Shown piece after piece: positions 28,133 to 36,525 of a stretch of DNA of 64,000 nt. The translations under genes were made by a program, and so were the position numbers. The stretch spans positions 124,001-188,000 of the forward strand of contig JADJLL010000008.1 in assembly GCA_016710095.1 (NCBI GenBank), given 5' to 3'. The stretch's first letter is position 1. Each line of letters opens with the position of its first letter. The notes beneath the pieces were generated by a model. It was not told the origin of the DNA. It was given only the letters and a program-made list of their open reading frames with translations, and did no database searches. This stretch comes from Candidatus Eiseniibacteriota bacterium (GTDB taxonomy: Bacteria > Eisenbacteria > RBG-16-71-46).

Positions 28133-28855
28133 TCAGTAGGCCAGCGCCCAGTTGATCTTCACGGTCCACATGGTCTCGGTGGACTGCTCGTCGCCGAAGA
28201 CCGGGTTCTTCACGCCGCTGCGGCCGGCCACGCTCGCGATGCGCGTGTCGAGGCCGAGCAGGTGACGATCGTCGAGCGGCAGGTTGGCGCCGAGCGCGAA
28301 GTAGTAGCCCGAGCCCGGAGCGCCCGTGTAGTCGGTGCCGGTGCGGTAGTACTTGTGGAAATAGTAGCCGCCGCCCATGCCGAGATAGGGACGCACGACC
28401 GTCTTCCACTTGAAGTGGCGGGTCAGGTCCGCGGTGAACGGCACCGCGGCTTCGTACGCGTTGTCGAAGTGACCGAGCACGTCGTGGTTGACCGAGCCGC
28501 CGAACGACCAGTTGCGGTTGAGCATGCGGTGGTAGCCGACGCCGTAACCGACGAGGCCGTCGCCGGCGCCCTTGGCCGTGGACTTCGCGTAGCCGGCGCG
28601 CATGGAGATCCAGTTGGTGCGCTTCGCCCACAGGCCGTCTTCGGCGCGCTGCTGCTCGTACGACTTCTCGGCCGGCTTCGGCGGCTTGGGCGTCTTCGCC
28701 TTCTTGGGCTTCGCCGGCTTCGCGGCGGCGGCAGCGGCGGGCTTGGCCGGTGCGGCATCGGCTGCGAGCGCGGTCGAGACCGCCGTGAACGCGATCACCG
28801 TGGAGACGGTGAGGGCGGCGAGCGCGAGGCTCAGCGAACGAATGGACTTCGGCAC
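28133..28855 (-). CDS. Outer-membrane beta-barrel protein with Lys/Pro/Ala linker
   Basis: 240 aa from GTG 28855, chosen for the strong AAGGAG upstream and for signal peptide (V)PKSIRSLSLALAALTVSTVIAFTAVSTALAADA. A Lys/Pro/Ala-rich segment (residues 35-65) could contact peptidoglycan or span the periplasm. The rest is about eight amphipathic strands (WISMRAGYAKS, GYGVGYHRML, PYLGMGGGYYFHKYY, MWTVKINWALAY) ending in aromatic Tyr. Likely an OmpA/OmpW-sized barrel. Its leader carries the 18-nt word described at 29023-29040. Confidence 0.75.
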   Translation of the reverse strand: MPKSIRSLSLALAALTVSTVIAFTAVSTALAADAAPAKPAAAAAAKPAKPKKAKTPKPPKPAEKSYEQQRAEDGLWAKRTNWISMRAGYAKSTAKGAGDGLVGYGVGYHRMLNRNWSFGGSVNHDVLGHFDNAYEAAVPFTADLTRHFKWKTVVRPYLGMGGGYYFHKYYRTGTDYTGAPGSGYYFALGANLPLDDRHLLGLDTRIASVAGRSGVKNPVFGDEQSTETMWTVKINWALAY

Positions 28856-29022
28856 CAGATGCTCCTTTCGACACGTCGGTAGGGAGATGCCCGGTCTGGG
28901 CTCCCGCGTTGCGGGCCCCGCCGCGCGGCCGCAGGGTAGGAGTGGAGGTCCACCCGTACCGTGGGGCGCATGCGGAGCGCGAAAGCTAACAAACGCCCCC
29001 CCGGCCTGCCAACCGGAGGGTT

Positions 29023-29154
29023 GTGCTCGGAAGATTGGTGAGACCCCTCCGGACTGGTAAGGTGCCGCCCGCCGCGGGCAGATTTGGCCCGATTTCCACC
29101 CAGTCCGCCCCCCGTGGACGGCCGGGATCGCGCTCCCCCAAATCTTCCGAGCAC
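29023..29154. repeat. Inverted copies of AATCTTCCGAGCAC in 309-nt divergent spacer
   Basis: The word CACCAATCTTCCGAGCAC lies on the minus strand at 29023-29040, and its 14-nt core AATCTTCCGAGCAC on the plus strand at 29141-29154. They face the outer-membrane protein gene (start 28855) and dinB (start 29165) respectively. A companion ACCAGTCCGG-like word accompanies each (29049-29060 minus; 29099-29107 plus). The full 18-mer recurs at 38495-38512. Nothing else is recognised in 28856-29164. Confidence 0.8.
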
Positions 29155-29164
29155 CTACCCACTG

Positions 29165-29722
29165 ATGGCCCATGCGTTCGTGCAGGAGTACCTGGTCCGG
29201 GCGGAAGCACTCGAGCCCCGCGCCCTCGCCGTCACCCGCGACCTCACCCCCGCCCAGCTCGCCCAGAACCCGGCCGAGGGTGGCTGGTCGATCGCCCAGG
29301 TGCTCGAACACCTCTGCCTGACCGCCGACTCTTACGAGCCGGCGCTCGAACAGGCGTTCGCCACCGCGCGCGCCCGGCGCGAACCGCCCCGCCCGTTCAA
29401 GGGCACGCTGTTCGGGACGCTGCTGCGCAAGGCGCTGCTCGAGCAGAACCGCCAGCCGATGCCGGCGCCCAAGACGTGGCACCCGCTCGCGCCGCGCGAT
29501 CGCGTGCTCGAGACTTTCCTGCTCCAGTCGCGCGGCGTCATGGCGCGCCTGCGCGAAGCCGACGGACTCGACGTGCGCGTCATGCTCCAGTCGCCGCTCG
29601 CGTGGTTCATCCGCATGAACCTCGCCGAGGCGCTCGCGATCCACGTCGTGCACGCGGAGCGTCATCTCGCGCAGATGGAGCGTGTGCGCACCTCGATCAC
29701 GAAGCTCTCGCCGACACTTTGA
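29165..29722 (+). CDS. DinB-like four-helix protein
   Basis: 185 aa from ATG 29165 (MAHAFVQEYL). Helical bundle with the DinB/DUF664 signature: LAQNPAEGGWSIAQVLEHLCLT (first metal-ligand His) and a late EALAIHVVHAERHLAQMERV with the HxxxH pair. Such proteins bind a divalent metal and in some lineages are thiol-dependent transferases (bacillithiol or mycothiol S-transferase-like). Substrate not predictable. The start follows a copy of the AATCTTCCGAGCAC word by 10 nt. Confidence 0.85.
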   Translation: MAHAFVQEYLVRAEALEPRALAVTRDLTPAQLAQNPAEGGWSIAQVLEHLCLTADSYEPALEQAFATARARREPPRPFKGTLFGTLLRKALLEQNRQPMPAPKTWHPLAPRDRVLETFLLQSRGVMARLREADGLDVRVMLQSPLAWFIRMNLAEALAIHVVHAERHLAQMERVRTSITKLSPTL

Positions 29723-29761
29723 GAGTGCGCTGCACGCGCATGTTCGTATAACTTGCGAGCC

Positions 29762-30292
29762 ATGCGTCGTGCCAGATCGCTGTGCCGCTACGTCGTGCCC
29801 TCTTCGTGCGCCCTGCTGTCCGCGCTGCTGCTCGTCACGGGCTGCGGCGGCAAGCGCGACGACACGCCGAAGGACCTCACCTTCGAGACGCTCGCGGACA
29901 CGACCGGGCTCTCCGAAGGCCGCCCGATCGTCACCGACTTCGAGGCGATCCGGCACGAGAACGGCCTGCTGCAGGTGCGCGGCCGCGCCCGCTTCCCCGA
30001 CGGCACGCGCATGCGCCTCACGCTCAAGGCCCCCGGCGCCGACGTCTCGGCGGCCATGGTGCAGGTGACCGTGCAGGACAGCGCGTTCGACTCGCCGCCC
30101 ATGCTGGGCGAAGCCGGCCCGCTGCCCGTGCAGGACTGGCGCTTCGAACTCACGGCGCAGTTCACGCCCGAGTTCCAGCCGGCCGAGGTCATGCTCGCCA
30201 CGAACAACGGGCTGTCGCTGCGCGGCCCCGGCATCACGCGCACGCGCCTGGGTGGCGCGTCGTTCTTTCTCGCGGAGGAACTGAAACGATGA
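29762..30292 (+). CDS. Lipoprotein of unknown function
   Basis: 176 aa from ATG 29762. Signal peptide with lipobox LVTGC (Cys near 26), then about 150 residues of beta-rich sequence with the look of one Ig-like sandwich (VTDFEAIRHENGLLQVRGRARFPDGTRMRLTLKAPG...QDWRFELTAQFTPEFQPAEVMLATNNG). Overlaps the acetyltransferase by ATGA, though a shared function is not obvious. Confidence 0.75.
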   Translation: MRRARSLCRYVVPSSCALLSALLLVTGCGGKRDDTPKDLTFETLADTTGLSEGRPIVTDFEAIRHENGLLQVRGRARFPDGTRMRLTLKAPGADVSAAMVQVTVQDSAFDSPPMLGEAGPLPVQDWRFELTAQFTPEFQPAEVMLATNNGLSLRGPGITRTRLGGASFFLAEELKR

Positions 30293-31566
30293 CCCGCCGC
30301 CCTCCCCGCCCGCCGGCGCTGCGCTATCGCCCCGCACGCCGCACCGACGTGGACACGCTCGCCGACATGGCGCTGCGCACCTACCGCGTCTCGAGCATCG
30401 AGGCGCGCCGCGACTTCTACACCGAACACCCGCGCTTCTCGATCCGCGACGTGCGCGTCGGCGAGCTCGACGGCGAGATCGTCACGTCGCTCGTCCTGCT
30501 GCCGCTGCAGACGTGGGTGCGCGGCCAGCGCCTGCCCGTCACGGGCATCGGCGCGGTCGCCGTGTCGCCCGAATGCCGCCGCCGCGGCGTGGGCGAAGCG
30601 CTCGTGCGCTCGGCGCTGCGCGAGATGCGCCAGCGCGGCGACACGATGAGCATGCTGTACGCGTTCCGTTCGGACTTCTACCAGAAGTTCGGATGGTCGC
30701 TGATCGAGCGCACGAACATGATCTCGCTGCCGCCCACCGCGCTGCCCGCCTCCGACGAGGCGCGCCGCGTGCGCAAGGCGCACATGCCCGACCGTCCGGT
30801 CATCCAGGAGCTGTACGACCAGCACGCCGCCAAGGCGGGCCACTTCGCGCTCGCGCGCCGCCCCGAGTGGTGGGAGAAGCGGCTCTGGAGCTACGAGGGC
30901 GACTGGGTCGTGTACGAAGGCCGGCGCCGCGGGCAGATCGAAGGCTACCTGCAGTACCAGGTCGACAGCGGCGACGGGCCGTGGAAGCTCGTGCTCACGG
31001 TCAACGAGTTCGTCGCGTGCACGCCCGCGGCGCACCGCGGACTGTGGGGCTACCTGAACTCGCTTCGCGACCAGGCGATCGAAGTGGTCGCGGCGCTTCC
31101 GGGCGACGACCTGTGGCCGACCGTCATGCTCGACGCGCAGAACCTGCGCGGCGAACTCAAGCTCGGCGTGCACCGCACGACGGGCCACCTCGGCTACGGC
31201 GCGATGCTGCGCCTGCTCGACGTGAAGGCGGCGCTCGAAGCGCTGCCGGTGTCGCCGCACGCGCGCGGCGAGCTCGCGATCGAAGTGCAGGACGACGTGC
31301 TGCCGCAGAACGCGCGCGCCTGGCGCGTGACGGCGCGCGAAGGCCGGCTCACCGTGAAGCCCGAGTCCGTGCGCGCGGGCGGAAGCAAGGCGCTGCCGCG
31401 CCTCGTCACGCCGGTGGGCGCGCTCGCGTCCATCGTCGCCGGAACGCTGTCGCCCTCCGGGGCGGCCGAGGCCGGACTCGTGGACGACGCGCGCGGCGCG
31501 GCCGAGATGCTCGAGCCGTGGTTCCGTACGCGGCCCGCGTTCCTGTACCCGATGAACGGCTTCTAG
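30289..31566 (+). CDS. Eis-like GNAT N-acetyltransferase with SCP2 domain
   Basis: 425 aa. N-terminal GNAT (residues 10-150) with acetyl-CoA loop VSPECRRRGVGEALVRSALREMRQRG and YAFRSDFYQKFGW. A second GNAT-like half follows (about 165-300), then a C-terminal sterol-carrier-protein-like domain (about 315-415) ending in PAFLYPMNGF. This three-part architecture and the C-terminal aromatic carboxyl end are hallmarks of the Eis family, some members of which acetylate aminoglycosides or protein lysines. Substrate here is unknown. Confidence 0.85.
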   Translation: MTRRPPRPPALRYRPARRTDVDTLADMALRTYRVSSIEARRDFYTEHPRFSIRDVRVGELDGEIVTSLVLLPLQTWVRGQRLPVTGIGAVAVSPECRRRGVGEALVRSALREMRQRGDTMSMLYAFRSDFYQKFGWSLIERTNMISLPPTALPASDEARRVRKAHMPDRPVIQELYDQHAAKAGHFALARRPEWWEKRLWSYEGDWVVYEGRRRGQIEGYLQYQVDSGDGPWKLVLTVNEFVACTPAAHRGLWGYLNSLRDQAIEVVAALPGDDLWPTVMLDAQNLRGELKLGVHRTTGHLGYGAMLRLLDVKAALEALPVSPHARGELAIEVQDDVLPQNARAWRVTAREGRLTVKPESVRAGGSKALPRLVTPVGALASIVAGTLSPSGAAEAGLVDDARGAAEMLEPWFRTRPAFLYPMNGF

Positions 31567-31574
31567 GAGAAAGC

Positions 31575-32003
31575 GTGAGCGAACCGAAATGGACGGTGGT
31601 GGCGCCGCTGCGGCCGCGCTTCCGCGACACGGACGCGATGGGCCACATCAACAACGCGGTGTACATCACGTACCTCGAAGTCGCGCGGCAGGAATACTGG
31701 CGCGTCTTCAAGGACGACGAGAACTACCGCGTCGTGCCGTTCATCCTCGCGCGCGTCGAAGTGGACTTCCGCTCCGAGGCGCTCATGCACGAGACGCTCG
31801 AGCTGTGCATCCGCTGCTCGTTCATCGGCGGCAAGTCGTTCGGCTTCGATTACGAGATCCGCGAGCAGAAGACGCAGCGGCTCGTCGTGAAGGCGACGTC
31901 GGTGCAGGTGTTCTACGACTACGCCGCCAAGGCGAGCATCCCGTGCCCGCCCGAGATGCGCGCGCGCTTCGAGTCGTTCGAAGGACGCGCGCTCGCGCGC
32001 TGA
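31575..32003 (+). CDS. Hotdog-fold acyl-CoA thioesterase (FadM/YbgC-like)
   Basis: 142 aa from GTG 31575 (AGGAGAAA upstream), 8 nt after the acetyltransferase stop. Motif RFRDTDAMGHINNAVYITYLEVARQEYW is the 4-hydroxybenzoyl-CoA thioesterase signature with catalytic Asp in DTDAMGHINN. The remainder (VEVDFRSEALMHETLELCIRC, GFDYEIRE) completes the hotdog. Hydrolyses acyl-CoA esters in the cytoplasm; chain length unknown. Ends convergently with the chemoreceptor gene. Confidence 0.88.
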   Translation: MSEPKWTVVAPLRPRFRDTDAMGHINNAVYITYLEVARQEYWRVFKDDENYRVVPFILARVEVDFRSEALMHETLELCIRCSFIGGKSFGFDYEIREQKTQRLVVKATSVQVFYDYAAKASIPCPPEMRARFESFEGRALAR

Positions 32004-32009
32004 CCGCGC

Positions 32010-34112
32010 CTACGCCGCGTCGTCCACGCGGAACTGGCCGACGAGCGTCTGCAGTTCGTGCGAGCGCTCGGTGAGCGTCGCCGCGACCGCGGCGCTCTCC
32101 TCCGCCACCGCGCTGTTGCCCTGCACGGAACGGTCGATCTCCGCCATCGAGTGATTGAGCGCGGCGATGCCGTGCGCCTGCTTCTCGTTCTCGTCGGCGA
32201 ACTCCTGGATGCGCGACGAAAGCCGGCGGATGGACGTCGCGACCTCGGACAGCTGAGCGCCCGCCTGCTCGATGCTCTCGTTCATCTCGCCCGTGCGGCG
32301 CGTGCTCTCGCCGATCAGGTCGTGAATCTCCCGCGCGGCGTCCGCCGTGCGCTTGGCGAGGCCGCGCACCTCGGCGGCGACGATCGCGAAGCCGCGGCCG
32401 TGCTCGCCCGCGCGCGCGGCCTCGACCGCGGCATTGAGCGACAGCATGTTCGTCTGCAGCGCGATCTCCTCGACCATCTGCACGATCGTCGCGATCCGCT
32501 GCGACGACTCGAGCGCGGCCGCCATCACCTCGCGCGAGTGCTGCATCACGACGCTGCCGCGCTCGGCGGTCGTCGAGGCGTCGAGCGCCATGCGGCTCGC
32601 GTCGTGCGCCTCGTCGGAGCTGCGCTTCGCGGAATCGCTCAGGTCGTGCAGCGTGCTCGCGATCTCCTCGGAGTGCGCGGCCTGCGCCTGCAGCGCCGTC
32701 GAGAGCGCGTCGCTCCCGCGCGCGATCTCGCCCGCGCCTTCGGCCACGCCGCTCGCGGCGTGCTTGATGTGCGCGATCAGGTCGTGGATGCGCGCGAGCA
32801 GTTCGTCGAACCCGCGACCGAGCGTGCCGATCTCGTCCTTGTGCGTGACGTTCAGCCGGCGCGTGAGGTCGCCGCCGCCGGCCGCGATCTCGCGGATGCG
32901 CGCGTCGACTTCCATGACGCGCGTCCGTTTGACGTGGATGCCGACGGGGCCGAGCACGACCGCCGCGGTGAACACGACGAGCGCGAGCAGCGTGAGCAGG
33001 AAGCGCGACATCTCGCGCTTCATCGCGCCGCCGACCGCGACCGGGTCGTAGCGGTAAGCGAGCACCCACGGCGTGTCGCCCGCGGTCTTCAGCGTGTCGA
33101 CGTGCCACTTCGCGGCGAGCGCCTTCGGAGCTTCGCCGGCGATGACCGCGCGCGCGTCCTTGTCGAGCGAGGCGTCGCGGCGATCGAACACGTACACGCC
33201 GTGCGCGGGGTTCGCGAGCACGAAGTTGCCGGCGTGCTCGGGCAGCGACCACCCGTCGCGACGCGCGGCGTCGCGATCGTCGTCGGTGACGGGCACGGCG
33301 GGAATGCCGAGCAGCTGCGCTTCGAGCACGTTCGTGCGGAAGATGGCCGAGACGATGCCGCGGAAGTTCCCGTCCTGCCCGTAGAACGGGACCGAATACA
33401 GGATGCCCTCGGCGTCACGCGCGTCGCCCTCGCTGCGTGAGACGTACTGCGTGTTGTCGCAGGTGCGCATCGCGGGGCTGGTGACGGCCGGGATGTCGTC
33501 GAGCTTCTCGAAGTCGAACCGCGGGTGCGACGCGCGCAGCGCGTCGAGCTGCTTCGGGTACCAGGCGTACTCGGCTTCCTCGGCTTCCTCGGGGAAGTCC
33601 GAGCCGCGCTCCTCTGCGGCTTCGGCCGCGCCGTCGGCCGTCATGCGCAGCTGGTCGTACATGAAGAACGGCACTTCGCCGCGTGTCGCGTCGAAGCCGT
33701 CCACGATCGCGTAGACCTCGGACACGCTCACGTTGGCCGCAAGGTTGTTGTAGAGCTGTTGCACCGTGCGGTCACCTTCGACGCTGAACCGCCCCGCCTC
33801 GACTGCGGTGCGCGAGTCGTCCGGACGGTTTCCGCCACGAATCTCGCGCACGCTCGGCAGCAGGCTGATCGTGCGGATCGTCTGGTAGGAGAGCGTGAAG
33901 AAGTGCTCGAGGTTCCGCTCCATCGGGCGGTACTGGTTCGACAGCAGCTCGGCGCGCGTGGTTTCCATCGCGCGCGCGCGGCCGCGCTGGAAGTCCACCG
34001 CGAGGTAGCCGAGCGCGAGCACGGGCGCGATCACCGCGACCGCGATGATCCAGTCCTTCTTCCAGTCGAACGCACGGCCATGCGGCGTGCGGCCCGCATC
34101 ACGGCTCCTCAT
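32010..34112 (-). CDS. Methyl-accepting chemotaxis protein
   Basis: 700 aa from ATG 34112 (MRSRDAGRTP). An in-frame ATG 18 codons earlier lies within an upstream hairpin and is less likely. TM1 about residues 20-42, a large periplasmic sensor of about 320 residues (Cache-like size, with YAIVDGFDATRGEVPFFMYD and ILYSVPFYGQDGNFRGIVSAIF), TM2 about 370-394, HAMP to about 445, and a cytoplasmic coiled coil. The CheA/CheW-binding tip is EEIALQTNMLSLNAAVEAAR. No che genes lie nearby. The ligand is unknown. Confidence 0.92.
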   Translation of the reverse strand: MRSRDAGRTPHGRAFDWKKDWIIAVAVIAPVLALGYLAVDFQRGRARAMETTRAELLSNQYRPMERNLEHFFTLSYQTIRTISLLPSVREIRGGNRPDDSRTAVEAGRFSVEGDRTVQQLYNNLAANVSVSEVYAIVDGFDATRGEVPFFMYDQLRMTADGAAEAAEERGSDFPEEAEEAEYAWYPKQLDALRASHPRFDFEKLDDIPAVTSPAMRTCDNTQYVSRSEGDARDAEGILYSVPFYGQDGNFRGIVSAIFRTNVLEAQLLGIPAVPVTDDDRDAARRDGWSLPEHAGNFVLANPAHGVYVFDRRDASLDKDARAVIAGEAPKALAAKWHVDTLKTAGDTPWVLAYRYDPVAVGGAMKREMSRFLLTLLALVVFTAAVVLGPVGIHVKRTRVMEVDARIREIAAGGGDLTRRLNVTHKDEIGTLGRGFDELLARIHDLIAHIKHAASGVAEGAGEIARGSDALSTALQAQAAHSEEIASTLHDLSDSAKRSSDEAHDASRMALDASTTAERGSVVMQHSREVMAAALESSQRIATIVQMVEEIALQTNMLSLNAAVEAARAGEHGRGFAIVAAEVRGLAKRTADAAREIHDLIGESTRRTGEMNESIEQAGAQLSEVATSIRRLSSRIQEFADENEKQAHGIAALNHSMAEIDRSVQGNSAVAEESAAVAATLTERSHELQTLVGQFRVDDAA

Positions 34113-34140
34113 GAACGCACTCCCGAATCGAGGGGTTTGC

Positions 34141-34181
34141 GGTTCCACGCTTCGCGCCCCATGCATCGCACGCGTGGAACC
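34141..34181 (-). promoter_or_regulatory. Hairpin in the leader of the chemoreceptor gene
   Basis: GGTTCCACGC (34141-34150) and GCGTGGAACC (34172-34181) form a perfect 10-bp inverted repeat with a 21-nt loop, 29 nt before the MCP start. Flanking TCGGGAGT copies lie on each side on the coding strand, the nearer one in ribosome-binding position. It may be an operator or a translational control element. Confidence 0.5.
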
Positions 34182-34213
34182 AGTACTCCCGAGTTTCGGT
34201 AGTCCGCAAACAT

Positions 34214-34249
34214 GAGAGCGCGGGCGAAGTGTTCCTCGCCCGCGCTCTC
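34214..34249 (-). terminator. Terminator hairpin after the lipoprotein operon
   Basis: GAGAGCGCGGGCGA (34214-34227) pairs perfectly with TCGCCCGCGCTCTC (34236-34249) around an 8-nt loop, just beyond the minus-strand stop at 34276. A short TTT follows on that strand. Confidence 0.7.
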
Positions 34250-34275
34250 TCGCATTCGCCGTCAGTTGCGCGCGC

Positions 34276-36525
34276 TCAGCGCGGCACTTCGACCCTCGGC
34301 AGGCCCCAGAGGTCCTGCAGCACCCAGTCGATGAGCAGGATGTTCTGCTCGCGACGGAAGTACCAGATCGGGAAGCCGCTGAACACGACCGGCGTGTTCT
34401 CGCGCCCGTGATAGAGCGTCATGACCGGACGGCCGACGCCGAGGTTGCCGCCGAGCGTCACGTACAGCGTGTCGAGCACCGGCACTTCGTGCACCGCGTT
34501 CAGGTCCGGATCGTCGTCCTCGGCCACCGAGTTCGACTTCGTCAGCGCTTCCGCCGAGTACGTCGACTGGTAGTAGTCCGAGAGGCTCGTGCGCGTCGGC
34601 GCGAGCGTCGCCATCGGGTCCGTCGCCTGCGACTTCTCGAACAGCTGGTCCGGCAGCCGCGCGAAGCTCGGTGCGCCCGGCCATGCCCGCGGCGAACCTT
34701 CGATGCGCTTCGCCTGTGACGACGAGCCGCTCGTGATCTCGCTGCGCCAGTGCGGGCCGTCGAACATGAGCCGTCCCGGCGCGAGCTCGCCGTCCGCCGA
34801 CGCGTAGACCGAGCCGTTCGTGCCGATCTTCTCCCACTCGCGCTGGAGGCTCGACGCCACGCCGCCGCCCGAGAGCCACAACTTGCCGCCCTGGCGCACC
34901 CACACCGCGAGCGGGTTCGCGATGCCGGGATACGACATCGCGTGCAACGCGGGCATGGGGTTCTGCGAGAAGTCCGGCGGGTTCAGGTACGTCGAGCTCT
35001 TGTAGTCCGTGTACCAGACGATGTGCCGGTAATCACCGAGCTGCGACAGCGTGACGATGCCGCCGCGCTGGAAGCGCGTGGCGAGCGTGTCGTACGAGTA
35101 GCCCGCGAACACGCCGGTCGGGCTGAGCGTGCCCGCCGGGTAGTCCTTCCACGGCCGGCCGCCCCTCGCGAAGAAGAACGTGTCGAGCTCGGACGCCGTC
35201 GGCCAGACGCCGCGCGGGATGTCGGTGATGAACGGCGCCGTCGTGCGCAGCTTGTCCGGCGTGAGACGCGTGTCGTCCACCATGAGCAGCGACTTGCGGA
35301 ACGTCGGGCGGATCGCGGTGAACTGCACGACGGACATGCTCACCATGTCCTCGTTGTCCCGCGCCTGCACGTAGAGGAAGTGCGTCTCCGCGAACCGCCC
35401 CTCGGGCGGCACGATCGCCGGAATGTCGCACTGCTGCGTCGTGGGCGACCACTGGCTCCAGTGATGGATGTCCGTCGTCTCGTTCGTGCGCTGCGTCTCG
35501 TCGCCGATGTCACCGTCGACGCGCCAGCGGTAACCGGACACGAACGCGCCGTAGGACGTGGCGCCCGACCAGTTGAACCGCAGCGGCGTGTCGGCCGCGA
35601 CGTCCACTTTGAGGAACGTGTTCTCGTCGAGCGAGAACGATCCTCCGCTGTACTTGTAATAGAACGTGTCGTTCCAGATCGACATCGTCGGTCCGAGCGT
35701 GCCGACGACGCTCACGCCGAAGTACAGCATGCTCGAGTCGAAACTCAGCACGGGCGAGTACGCGCCCACCTCGTCGATGCCGATGAGCACGAACGCGTAG
35801 CGCTTGTTCGGCTGGAGCTGCTTGAGGTCGGCCCACGTCGTGTCGCCGCTCGTGGAGTCCCACGTCGAGAACCCGGGCGCGTAGAAGCTGCGCAGCGAGT
35901 CGGGATTGAGCAGCAGCGTGAGGAAGTCGAACTCGAGGTTGCCCTCCGCGAAGACCTTGTACTTGTACTTCACGGGCTTCGTCGTGGTGCGGCCGTCGGG
36001 ATCCGAGCCCGTCCAGGTGATCCGGAACGCGGGACCGAACTGCGGCGTGTTCAGGTGGTTCGGCACCGGCGTGACGATCCGCACGATCGGCGCGAGCGTG
36101 AACGAGTTGAACGAGCACGTGAGCACGTTCGAAGGCGCGCCCTGATCGTCCACCGCGCGCACGACGAACGTGTGATAGCCGTGCGCCGTCGTCGCCCCGA
36201 CCGTGTCCACGACGTCCGACTGGAACTGGAACGTCTCGCGGTTCTTGGTCGTGCGGACCCACGTGGTGTCGGAGTTCAGCGCCGTGGGCGGGTCGAGCAC
36301 GTACTCGTAGTACGCGATCGTGCCGTCCATGTCGAAGCCGGCCCAGCGCATCTCGTACGCGTAGAAGTACGGCAGCGTGGCCGACGCCGGCGCCTGGGTC
36401 AGCTCGATCGTCGGCGCCAGGTTCGCGGGCAGCAGCCCCGAGTAGAGCTTCTTGCCACAGCCGGCGGCGACGACCGCGAGCAGCACGAAGGCCAACAGCG
36501 CGAAACGCGCGAAGGCACGGTTCAC
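34276..36525 (-). CDS. Large lipoprotein with fibronectin-like domains
   Basis: 749 aa with lipobox VAAGC (Cys near 23). The mature protein begins with two or three Ig/FnIII-like modules (TLPYFYAYEMRWAGFDMDGTIAYYEYVLD, TFVVRAVDDQGAPSN, FRITWTGSDPDG) and continues into a region with a conserved look, SLLMVDDTRLTPDK and LSQLGDYRHIVWYTDYKS. That part resembles glutamine-amidotransferase-like or flavodoxin-like folds often fused to secreted FnIII proteins. It starts in the last 4 nt of the aspartyl protease gene. Surface-exposed role likely, function unknown. Confidence 0.75.
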   Translation of the reverse strand: MNRAFARFALLAFVLLAVVAAGCGKKLYSGLLPANLAPTIELTQAPASATLPYFYAYEMRWAGFDMDGTIAYYEYVLDPPTALNSDTTWVRTTKNRETFQFQSDVVDTVGATTAHGYHTFVVRAVDDQGAPSNVLTCSFNSFTLAPIVRIVTPVPNHLNTPQFGPAFRITWTGSDPDGRTTTKPVKYKYKVFAEGNLEFDFLTLLLNPDSLRSFYAPGFSTWDSTSGDTTWADLKQLQPNKRYAFVLIGIDEVGAYSPVLSFDSSMLYFGVSVVGTLGPTMSIWNDTFYYKYSGGSFSLDENTFLKVDVAADTPLRFNWSGATSYGAFVSGYRWRVDGDIGDETQRTNETTDIHHWSQWSPTTQQCDIPAIVPPEGRFAETHFLYVQARDNEDMVSMSVVQFTAIRPTFRKSLLMVDDTRLTPDKLRTTAPFITDIPRGVWPTASELDTFFFARGGRPWKDYPAGTLSPTGVFAGYSYDTLATRFQRGGIVTLSQLGDYRHIVWYTDYKSSTYLNPPDFSQNPMPALHAMSYPGIANPLAVWVRQGGKLWLSGGGVASSLQREWEKIGTNGSVYASADGELAPGRLMFDGPHWRSEITSGSSSQAKRIEGSPRAWPGAPSFARLPDQLFEKSQATDPMATLAPTRTSLSDYYQSTYSAEALTKSNSVAEDDDPDLNAVHEVPVLDTLYVTLGGNLGVGRPVMTLYHGRENTPVVFSGFPIWYFRREQNILLIDWVLQDLWGLPRVEVPR

